From Circinella minor (lineage: Eukaryota > Mucoromycota > Mucoromycetes > Mucorales > Lichtheimiaceae): 64,000 nucleotides of DNA. The notes beneath the pieces were generated by a model, which saw only the letters and a program-made list of their open reading frames with translations, did no database searches and was not told where the DNA came from. Position 1 is the stretch's first letter. Each line of letters begins with the position of its first letter. A program made the translations under genes and the position numbers. This document shows, piece after piece, positions 48,262 through 59,253 of the stretch. The DNA is taken from contig JAEPRB010000178.1 of the NCBI GenBank assembly GCA_016758965.1, forward strand, positions 22,021-86,020. Direction: 5' to 3'.

Positions 48262-51200
48262 TTTGGCATACATTTATTTCTTATACCGTATATACCAATA
48301 TTCGTTTTCATGTAATTTTTTTTCCGACAAATGCCGCTCTTCCATTTTGCAAAACGAAAACCATTTCTCTTTGATTCCTGTACATACACCATAATTTTCA
48401 TTCATTTATCCGCCAAATATCCTATTCTGATATAGTATATATCAATATTTTTTTAACAGTTCTTTTTTCAGTATCGTCCTTCTACCCAAACCCAGACGCG
48501 GCATTCATCAAATGGATTACTTCTTCTCCTTCATCGGACGCAAAATAAAGTCATCTTAGTCTCTCTAGAACAACATTTATTATCACTTTCTCTTTCCATC
48601 TATAGCAATTACATGCTCCTAATATAATAGTTTCTCGACTTTCAATTTCTATTCTTTAAAAGAAAAATAGTTTATACGTATTTATTGGTAAATTCTCATC
48701 ATTCTCTTAATGTTATTCCTATTAATATAGTCGTATACAATTTTTATTTCCGCTACTCCCACTATCTTGCCTCGAGCAAACATGTCCGTCAACGGAACCG
48801 TGCTCACTTTGAGACATTAAATAAATTCACTGTGGTTCCTAACGAGATATTGCTGGTTTGCAAGTTGATATTGCTGGTACTTATACCGAAATTTCAGTTA
48901 CAAAGGGTGTTATTTTGGGCAAAAAGCATTTATAATACGTAAATAGCAGGATTGATATTTTTTATATAAAAAAAAGATAATTTGATTGTATAAAAAAATA
49001 ACTATATAGTTCTTTTTCTGTTTGTATTTTGAGGACGTGTATTCTTTAATATTATTGTTTCTCGTTATAAACTAAAAATTGAATAATAATTATTATTAAT
49101 ATTAGTGATAGAGTTATTGCTACACCCGAATTGAAGCAAAGGGATTGATATTCAAGTGTCAAACCGGCTGGAATTGATAATCCTCTACTTCCTGTTAAAA
49201 TTTTTGAATTTAAGGATGTCTCTAACGACAAAGAATTAATATCAGATGAATACATGATAGAACGATTCAAAAGTTTATCTTAATAAAAAGAAGGATTAAA
49301 ATATTCTTGTTGTCTTTTTTATTTGTTAGTATTCTTAGTATATAGTTATTATTAATAATAATAAATGCTTTTTTTTTTGTATATTTGGTGGCATGAAAAC
49401 TACTGATATGCTAAGTATAGTAATTCCTATTGAAACCCCTACGTATTGATCAAAACATGTTATTTCTTTATAACTGTATTGAATATAATGCTGGAATAAA
49501 AAAAACAAGATGCTAGATATTTGTTACACAAGTTATTTGTACCACACATTGTTTTCAGTTTTTTTTTTTTGTTTTTAAATGATCCCGTTCCTTGTTGCCA
49601 ATTCAAAAATAGAGCACCACAAACACCACTAATTAGTTCACAATAGTATGTATAATGTTTATATACTGACATCTATTTATAATAAATTTTGATGGCCAAC
49701 AACACTTAGTACACAAACTGTACATTACCAAAGGAATTATTGGTTGTTGATTAACCCAATCAAGTTACACTACTTGGATTGAAGCACATACTCCCTCAAG
49801 GTCAATGGATACATAAAAAATTATAAATGAACATTAAGAATTATAACACGCATGGATAATGAATCCTCCTTTATGAAAAAATCAACTTCAACCACCAGTA
49901 TCTATCCTAAAGGAATATCGACACCATAGTCATGTTTAATTACAATACGATTTTGAAGGATTACTATTCAGCAGCTCATCATTTCAAAATATGAAACATT
50001 TAGATTATCTGACAAAAAAAAGATTAGCGGCGGATATGAAAACCATTATAGTTGGTCAATTTGTATTGCAACTTCATTAAAGCGATGCACCTCCCGTAAT
50101 TCGTAACTTTTGCTAATTTTTTTTATCTACACATCATAATACTCACTTTTTAACTGATATGCAATCACGATGTCCTAATTATTAATTTTTTTTATGGCGT
50201 GCATGACCTCTTCTTAAACATCTCTTACATATATAGGATTTTCCCTTTGATTTGGCGCTTGATAGAACTTTTTTATGAGTTTGCGTAGAATTATTATCAG
50301 TTTGGCGCACGATGAGAAATTTTTTTTCTGACAATGTGATAATCACCAATAAATCGAAAGGGAAAACATTGTACAATGATAACCCTCATTGTATTTATAA
50401 AATGTATTACTTGTTAAAGGGGACATAATAGTATTGTTTCACAAATTTTGATTTTATTCGTCGGCATGACAATAAATTTTGTCACAGAAAAAAAATTTTT
50501 TTTTTCCTTTTTCGCACGAATAAAAAAAGTGCATAAAAGAAAAAGGAGCTTCTTGTTTGCTGCTTTCAGTATAATATATCTTCTTTTTTTTTAACTTTCT
50601 TTTTTTTTTTTCTTTCCTCTTCCCCTTTTCATCAATCTAACGCGTAATTTAGCAGACAATGCAGCAGCTGATAAATAAATTGGCGGTTTCTTTGAAAAGG
50701 AGTAGAGGAATAAAAAAAACAGTTTATTCTTATTGTTATTTTATTAGAATACCACTCACAGTTATAATAGTCGAATAACTGTTACTAAGGAAAAAAAAGA
50801 ATAACTTTGATGAACGCACAGACTGTTTTTTGTTCTTAAAATTATAAAGTTCAAACCAAAATTATGGTCATCAAAGTATAAATTATTCAAATTTGGTTGT
50901 TTTTTAAAAAATAACAACAATGAAGATCTTAAAAATAACATGTAAACATTGATCATATGGTAAGAAAAAAAAATTATGTACGATGTTTTTTTTTTATTTG
51001 TTTGCCAATATAATACTTTAATAATGAACAATGTTTATGTTTGAAAAAGTATCAAAAGGCATTTCAACAGAACGAGAATAGTAAAATAATACTATTTTTG
51101 TTGCATGATAAATGTTATATTGGGTACGTGCGTTTGTGTGTGCGTGCGAGGGAGCTGAGCATTGATGATAAACTTTCTTTGTTGTTCCGCAGTAAAAAAA

Positions 51201-51672
51201 AAAAGTACAAAGAAAAATAAAGAAACTCTCTCTATACCATCGTGAGAAACCATCCCATAATTTGTCAAATCAAAATCAAAACTAGTTTTAAGAAATTTCC
51301 CTTGTGACCTATTCAACAATCTTATTTAGTAAATATATGATTAACAAGATTCAAAGGAAAAATAATCAATAGTAATATCATATTACGAGAGAGAGAGAGA
51401 AGTACTTAGATTATCTATCTTATCAACTATCTTATAATTACTATCCGGGGATGAAATGCCGATGACTGCGGAATATCGAACCTTCTCTTTCTCTCTGAGT
51501 CAAAAAAATGTCAAACTCCACTTAAGGGGTATATTTTTGTGTTAGTTCTTTTTTTTTTCTTTTTCTTTCTCTCTCTCTTTCTCTCTCTTTTTTTTAAAAA
51601 AAAGAAGAAACTTTCATTTCGCAACAACATTTCATTTTAAATAAAATCTTACGATCTATACCAAAAAGTGAA
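48262..51672. other. Relic zone between the decayed gene and the MATE gene
   Basis: No intact gene. Coding-like scraps: plus 48470-48547 (SVSSFYPNPDAAFIKWITSS), plus ~48740-48850 (RYSHYLASSKHVRQRNRAHF), minus 49270-49100 (SLETSLNSKILTGSRGLSIP) and minus 50376-50182, which ends in KSYICKRCLRRGHARHKKN, a Cys/His pattern like a transposase or gag tail. None is long or flanked by clear repeats. A CT-rich tract (51545-51592) followed by T8-A8 leads into the MATE start. Confidence 0.4.
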
Positions 51673-53608
51673 ATGCGATCAGACGACGACATTTCGATTA
51701 CTTCTTCAATGTCTGCCACACCTACTGAGACCAGTCCATTGGTACCCAAATCGAGGAACAATGGAAGCTGGTCTTCTGAATTTCGTTGGTTGCTTGGTAA
51801 CTCTTTACCAGTCATTGGTACTTATCTGTTACAGAATTCATTACAACTTGCTAGTATCTTTACTCTTGGCCATTTGGTGAGTTTATATAAACTTAATAAT
51901 TTTTTCGATCTCTGAACAAAACAATAAACAAACAAACAAACAAACAGAGAAGAAAAGCAAAACTAAAGAAACCAAATTGAATTTTATTTAATTCATTATT
52001 ATAGGGTCCATCTGAACTTGCAGCTAGTGCACTTGCTAGCATGTTTGCTAATGTATCAGCATGGTCAATTGCCTTGGGTACAGCTACAGCACTTGATACA
52101 TTATGTTCTCAAGCATGGACTGGAGCTAAAGACAAAACTTTGGTTGGTATCCATTTACAAAGAGCTCTTTTGATTCTGAGTTTAATGTTTATACCCATTG
52201 CCATTGTTTGGTGGAACGCTACACGAATCTTGCTAGCTTTGAACCAGGAACCGGAGTTAGCTCGTCTTGGTGGTAAGCAGTTATTAATTATACCATCCAT
52301 AAAATAAATTCAAAAAAAAAAAAAAAAAGTTTGAATTTATGACTAATTCTCAATTTCGGTGTGTGTTTTAATTCATATTTATTTTTAGGTCTTTTCTTAA
52401 GATATTTGTTATTGGGTGCACCAGCATTTATCGCATTTGAAGGTGTAAAAAAATATTTACAAGCACAAGGGTTGATGCGACCATCCACTTATGCGCTTAT
52501 GATTACTTCACCACTTAATTTTGGTTTAAATTATTTACTTGTACATGGAAAGCCTTATAATTTGGGATACATTGGTGCCCCTATTGCTACTAGCTTTAGT
52601 TATTGGCTAATGCTTGTATTATTATTATTATACATTCGTTATTATAAAGGTAGCGAAGCTTGGGGTGGTTGGTCTCGCGAAGCATTTAAAGATTGGTGGC
52701 CATTTTTACGTTTAGCTCTTCCTGGTGTTCTTATGGTTTGCAGGTAAAATTTTATTCTTTCTTTCTTTTTTTTTTTTTTTTTTGCTTCTACAAGGCGATT
52801 ACAATCACAAAAAGAAGAATAAAAATATTAACAACCTTTTACAGTGAATGGTGGGCATTTGAATTAGCAGCTTTAGCAGCATCTTATCTTAGTACAACGG
52901 ATCTTGCAGCTCAATCTATTTGTTTAACACTCGCATCAGCAACTTATACAATTCCTTACGGTATTAGTGTGGCATCTTCAAATCGTATTGGCAATGCGTA
53001 AAGTATCTTCCTTTAAATTATTGGCATTGAATTATTATTATTATTTTGGTTGCCTAGATATTAACTTCGCTTTTTTATGTACTTTATATAGTCTAGGAGA
53101 ATCTTTTGCATTGAAAGCCAAACGAGCATGCATGGTGTCATTGGTGTTTGCAGTATTATTTGGATCATTGAATTCATTTGGATTATTAGTTACACGAAAT
53201 TTCTTTGGTTATTTGTTCACCTCAGATGAAGATGTCGTTCAACGTGTTGCTCATATCTTACCTCTCTGTGCTCTTTTCCAAATTGCAGATGGATTATGTG
53301 GTGTTTGTGGTGGTGTGATGCGAGGTCTAGGTAGACAAAATGTAGCTGCTTGGATTAATTTGTTTGCATATTATGTGGTAGCTTTACCTATGGGATACGC
53401 CATGACATTTATTGCAGATTGGAGTTTGACGGGTATTTGGATCAGTTTAACGGTCGCTCTTTTCTTGGGTGCTGTTGGAGAATGTTTGTACTTATTGACT
53501 GTCAATTGGCAAACAGAAGTGGAACGTATACAACATCGTGTCAAGGTGGAAGAAGATCATATCCATGAAGACGGTGAGCATGAACCTCTTTTACATAATA
53601 CAGCATAG
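51673..53608 (+). CDS. MATE-family multidrug/toxin extrusion transporter
   Basis: Five exons: 51673-51876, 52005-52272, 52389-52743, 52845-52997 and 53092-53608; 498 residues. The hydrophilic N-terminus (SATPTETSPLVPKS) is followed by about twelve membrane helices. Family signatures: SLPVIGTYLLQNSLQLASIF in helix 1, ALGTATALDTLCSQAWTG in helix 2, the repeated half-site TTDLAAQSICLTLASATYTI with PYGISVASSNRIGNALG, and GVMRGLGRQNVAAWINLFAY. MATE carriers exchange protons or sodium for organic cations at the plasma or vacuolar membrane. The substrate cannot be told. The acidic C-terminus ends EPLLHN, a possible dileucine sorting signal. The ATG is the first after a CT-rich leader. Confidence 0.92.
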
Positions 53609-54206
53609 AAAAAAAAATCATAATTATTATTTTACATTTATACACATTTATACACATTTATACACCCCATATATACAAGTTCTTTTTGTTCTGTTCTTTT
53701 TTTTTCTGTTCCAACTTTCTTTTTCTTTTAACATCATTTACAAAACAATATTTCTTCAACAACATTCTGCATAAAATTATAAATATATATATATCTACTG
53801 CATTTTTCTTAAATTCCTAAATCCATTTTTTCTACTTATTATTTTATTCTTATTCAAAATTCATCACACATATCCATTTTCCATCCATATACATGTCACA
53901 TCTTGTATCATTATATAAAATAAAAATAACTCTTTTTGTGAATTTAAAACAACATATATATATATATTTTATTCCAGCCAAATGGGTGTTTTTTTTTCTA
54001 TGAATAGGGTAACAAAAAAAAATGGAGGAACAATTTTCGCTATGTTAATTACATTAAAATAATAATGATAAATAAAAATAAAGCGGGAAAATAAAATGGT
54101 ACAAAAAAAATTATGCGTAAGAAAAAAAAAGGAAAGGAAAACGAAGGAACAAGATATTAAATGATAATGATAAAGAAAACGAAAAAATAAACTAGTTGTA
54201 GTAAAT
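53609..54206. other. Convergent 3' region between the MATE gene and PYC
   Basis: AT-rich, presumably both 3' UTRs. It contains a short tandem TACACATTTA repeat (~53640-53660). No coding exon seen. Confidence 0.5.
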
Positions 54207-57200
54207 TTATTCCTTGACAATACGAGCAACCAAATCACCAGAAGAGAGAGAGTCACCTTCATTGATAGGAACTAATTCGACACGACCAGCAACTGGGGCA
54301 GAGACAACAGTTTCCATCTTCATAGCGCTCAAGACACAAACTGGGTCACCAGCCTTGATTTGAGTACCTTCCTTGGCACGGACTTCAATGACAACACCAG
54401 ACATAGGAGCAGGAACATCACCGGGGTTGGACAAGTTAGCCTTTTCACGGGTAATAATTTCGACAGCAGCACTCTTATCTGCAATACCAACAACACGAGC
54501 TTCACCGTTCAATTCAAAGTAGACATCACGCTTGCCAGTGTTGTTAACAGGACCAACAGCCAACAACTTGATGATAAGGGTCTTGCCTTCTTCAATTTCA
54601 ACATGGAATTCTTCACCAATTTCAGGCTTGGCCAAGAAGTAACGGGTAGGAATGACACTCAAATCACCATATTGTTCAACCATATCACGGTATTCAGCAA
54701 AGACCTTGGGGTAAAGAGCAGCAGAAATGACATCATAGTCGTTAATACCACTGTACTTTTCAACAAGTTCTTCCTTGAGTTTAGCCAAATCCATAGGAGC
54801 CATGGAAGCACCAGGACGAGCATCAATACGAGGCAAATCACGGATAATGTTGGAACGCAATGGTTCAGGCAAACCACCAACGGGTTGACCAAGATAACCT
54901 TGGAAGAATTCAACAACAGAGGTTGGGAAAGACAAAGTCTTAGCACGCTCTTGAACTTCCTTACCGGTCAACTTGTTTGAAACCATGAATTGAGCCATAT
55001 CACCAACAACCTTACTGGAGGGAGTGACCTTGACAATATCACCACAAAGTTGGTTAGCTTCAGCATAAGCCTTCTTGATTTCAATCCATTGAGAACCAAG
55101 ACCCAATTGTTGAGCTTGGAACATCAAGTTAGTGTATTGACCACCGGGCATTTCGTGATCATAAACACCAGAATCAGCAGCCTTAACATTGGCTTCGAAG
55201 CAAGAGTAAAGCATACGAGCTTGTTCCCAATAAGAGTTCAAGGCTTGAACATCTTCCATACGAATACCAGTACCCAAGTTGGATTGTTCCAAGGCAGCGA
55301 CTAAAGCACCCATGGCGGGTTGAGATGTCATACCAGACATGGAATCGATAGCAGCATCGACAACATCAGCGCCAGCAGCAGCACAAGCCAACATGGAGGC
55401 AACACCAGTACCGGCGGTATCGTGAGTGTGCACGTGGATGGGTAAGTCGGGGAATTTTTCACGGATTGTGCCGATAAGCAACTTGGCGGCTTCAGGCTTC
55501 AACAAACCTGCCATATCCTTAATACCGAGAATGTGAATACCTTCGTCAACCAACTCTTGAGTTACCTTGACATAATAATCGATATCATACTTGGTCTTAT
55601 TGGGGTTGGAGACATCACCAGTATAACAAACAGTGGCTTCAACGATACCACCAGCCTTCTTAACAGCATCAATACCAAGACGCATGTTTTCGACATAGTT
55701 GAGTGAATCAAAGACACGGAAGACATCCATACCAGCCTTGACAGCCTTAGCACAGAATTCATAGACAACGTTATCAGGATAAGAAGTATAACCAACAGCG
55801 TTAGCACCACGCAACAACATTTGGAATGGAACATTAGGAACAGCTTCACGAAGCTTGATCAAACGCTCCCAAGGATCTTCATACAAAAAGCGCATAGCAA
55901 CATCAAAGGTAGCGCCACCCCAACATTCCAATGAGAAGGCATTGCTGAGAGCGTGGGAGGTTGCGGGGGCGATTTTAAGTAAATCTTGTGAAAATCAAAG
56001 TTTAAAATTTTAGTCAAAAAAAAAACAAAAACAAAAATAAAAAATGTGACGGGGAATTTACTTGAAAAGGAAATCATAGCACAAGTAACTATTTAAATTG
56101 ATAAACTTACCGGTAGTACGAACCCGAGTAGCGAGTAAACTTTGGTGAGCATCACGCCAGGTGGTATCCATAATAAGTGTGCCCGGGTATGCGCGCACGG
56201 CCTTAGCGAAAGCTTCGGGACCTTGCTCGACAAAGATCTTACGCCAGCCAGCAGTAGGCTTGGAAGTAGCAACATCAATTTCCTTGCCAGCTTCATCATA
56301 GATAGTAGGAAGTTCAATTTCATTCTTGAAGCCAGGTTCGCCAACTTGACCCTTGATTTGAGAACCATTGACAATTACATCACCAAGGTAACCAAGCATA
56401 CGTTGAGCACGGTTTTGGTATTGGACAAGACGGAAAAGATCGGGAGTGTCATCAATAAAGGTAGTCCAACAGTTACCATTGATAAAGGTATCATGAGTCA
56501 AAAGACGTTGCAAGAAAGGAATGTTGGTCTTGACACCACGAATACGGAATTCTACCAAGGCACGAACAATCTTTCTACGTGCAACTTCATAAGTAGAACC
56601 GGAACATGTGCACTTGACAAGTAAGGAATCATAATGAGGAGTGATAATGGCACCAGCATAACCAGCACCACCATCGAGACGGACACCGTTACCACCCGAT
56701 GATCTGTAGACTTCAATCTTACCAGTATCAGGTTGGAAACCCTTTTCAGGATCTTCAGTAGTGATACGACATTGAATGGCATAACCACGTTGACGGATAC
56801 GTTGTTGGGTTAAACCAAGTTGGGGCAAAAGAGCACCAGCAGCAACTTGAATTTGAGCAGCAACAATATCAATACCAGTAATTTCTTCAGTAATGGTGTG
56901 TTCGACTTGAATACGGGGATTGATTTCAATGAAGTAATGACGGTTTTGGTTGTCAACCAAGAATTCAGCGGTACCAGCGTTCTTATATTTAACTTGCTTG
57001 GCAATCTTGACAGCATCGTTCAAAATAGCTTCACGAACACTGCTATCCAAGTTCTTAGCAGGGGCAATTTCAACGACCTTTTGATGACGACGTTGGACGG
57101 AACAATCACGTTCAAACAAATGGACAACGTTACCAGCACGATCGGCCAAAAGTTGGACTTCAATGTGACGGGGCTTGTCCAAGAAACGTTCAATAAAGAC

Positions 57201-58336
57201 AGTACCGTCACCGAAAGCAGATAAAGCTTCAGACTTGGCACGGGTAAAAGCATCTTCAAGGGATGCTTCATCACGAACGACACGCATACCACGACCACCA
57301 CCACCCATGGCAGCCTTAATGATAATAGGGAATCCATGTTCTTTAATAAATGCTCTAGCTTCGGTATATTCGCTTACTGGACCGGGTGTACCAGGAACGA
57401 CAGGAACCTTACAGTCCATAGCTAATAATATAAATCGTGACGGGGGGTAATATACACGGTTTGTATTCGTTAGAAAAAATTATTATTATTTTCACACACA
57501 CAGAAACAAAAAAAAAATGACAATTTGATTTATTGTGCAACCATCATCCGTCATTAATCAATGCCATATGAAGTTTGAAAAAAAAAAAAAAGAACTTACC
57601 GATTTGACGGGCTTTAGTCTTATCACCCAAACTATCAATAACTTCTGGTGCAGGACCAATGAATGTCATACCAGCTGCCTCAACCTTACGAGCAAACTCA
57701 GCATTTTCAGACAAGAAACCATAACCAGGATGGATCATAGATACACCACGTTCTTTAGCAATTCGTACAATTTCATCTTGTGCTAAATATGCGCCAACTG
57801 GTGTAAATTTACCAACTTCACCAATTTGATAAGCTTCATCAGCCTATATAAAAATATGACATAAAATATATGTAAGTTTCCTCATTCAAAAGTTTTGGCC
57901 TGATTTTTTTCCAATCTTTTTTTTTTTTTTTTGGTTTCAGAACCAATTCCCCCCGAATATCCACCCCTTCCCGCCTTTTTTTTTTTATCTTCTCCCCCTT
58001 GATATAAAATTTCTTTTTACCTTGTATCTGTGCATAGAAAGTCTATCTTCATGTGAGAAAATAGCAACGGTTCTCATGGAGAGTTCGTGAGCAGTACGGC
58101 AAACACGAATGGCGATTTCCTATTAATTATAAATATGAAATACCGACAATAAAAAGACAATGAATAAACTTTTCTTTCAAAAATTTTGATAAAAAAAACA
58201 AACAAATAATAATGCATTTATAATTATTGTAAATAATAATACTTACACCACGATTAACCACCATGAGTTTTTTGAGGGTACCCATCACCTCACTATTTCT
58301 ACGAATAGTTTCAACTGAATGCTCACGGTGAGGCAT
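54207..58336 (-). CDS. PYC: Pyruvate carboxylase
   Basis: Five exons: 58336-58247, 58119-58021, 57843-57600, 57421-56111 and 55984-54207, giving 1173 residues, the usual length. Order: biotin carboxylase (MVVNRGEIAIRVCRTAHEL, HPGYGFLSENAEFARK, ATP-grasp loop AAMGGGGRGMRVV), carboxyltransferase (MDTTWRDAHQSLLATRVRTT, LECWGGATFDVAMRFL, metal-binding HVHTHDT) and the C-terminal biotinyl domain with CVLSAMKMETVV, the lysine of AMKM being biotinylated. It converts pyruvate and bicarbonate to oxaloacetate with ATP. The N-terminus MPHREHSVETIRRN is not a mitochondrial presequence, so a cytosolic enzyme is likely, as in other filamentous fungi. Exons 4 and 5 use codons ending in C or G more than neighbouring genes, consistent with high expression. 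Confidence 0.97.
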
Positions 58337-59253
58337 GGTCTATGTGTTGTATGTTGAAAAAAAAAAAAAAGGAAACGGGAAAGAAAAAGTAAGAAACAAG
58401 AACCAATTGGCCGTCAAACGATCTTTTTAAACAAGTGGAAGGTCCCGGAATGATTCATATGATGACATATGTACCTTTTTTTTTTTTCTCTTTTCTTTTT
58501 TAAAAAAACAATCCCCGGAAGTAAAAAAGTAAGCTTCCCCGTCACAAAACGTACCTTAAAAAAAAAAAAGGTTTGAGGAAGAAGTAAAAAAATCAAAGAA
58601 AAATTCCTGGGCTCAGAAATCAGAAAAAGTAAAAAAAAAAAAAAGCTCATTTGTTCCGCCGACCAAAAATACTTTTTGACAAAACATCATCCTTCCCAAA
58701 TTTGAAAAATGATCCCCCGCTGATGGGACGATGGAAAAAAGTAATGGTGGAGGTTAGCCAATAACAAAATGCTTCCCGTTCCTCCAAATCGTTATCCCGC
58801 ACATTCCCAAGTTTATCTGTGCATTTTTTATTTATTTCCCCACATTGTTACATTTTATTCGGGAATGAATCGTGACGAAAAAAAAAAAAAAAAAAACCCA
58901 TCATTCATGGTTTTTTTTGTTGAATATCAGATTTTCATGCTTTTTCGCACAAGATCTGTTTTTTTTTCTGCAACCTTATTAATTGTTTGTTTATAAGATT
59001 CTCGCGTGAAATTTTGATATTATTAAGCACATATGAAAATTTCCTTTTTCTTATCATTTAAAAAAAACCATCATTAAAAATCAGCTAAAAAATTCCCCCA
59101 TGCTTTTCTCTACAATCCAACAAATTACCGGACCCTAAATTTGGAAACTGTTTCCTTAACGTTTAACCGATTCCGAGGAGAAAAAAGGAACAGATCAAAA
59201 AAAAAAAAAAAAAAAACACATTAAAATGAAACATAGTAAAAAAAAAAAAAATT
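58337..59253. other. Upstream region of PYC and 3' flank of the Kar9/GAR gene
   Basis: It contains many A/T homopolymers (A18 at ~58880, A19 at ~59197). The PYC leader is CT-rich in its own sense. No gene seen. Confidence 0.5.

Noticed and set aside
54360..57224. Plus-strand open frames of 130-206 codons over the PYC locus
   Set aside because: They are antisense shadows of highly expressed, codon-biased PYC exons; they have no conserved motif and disappear at intron borders.
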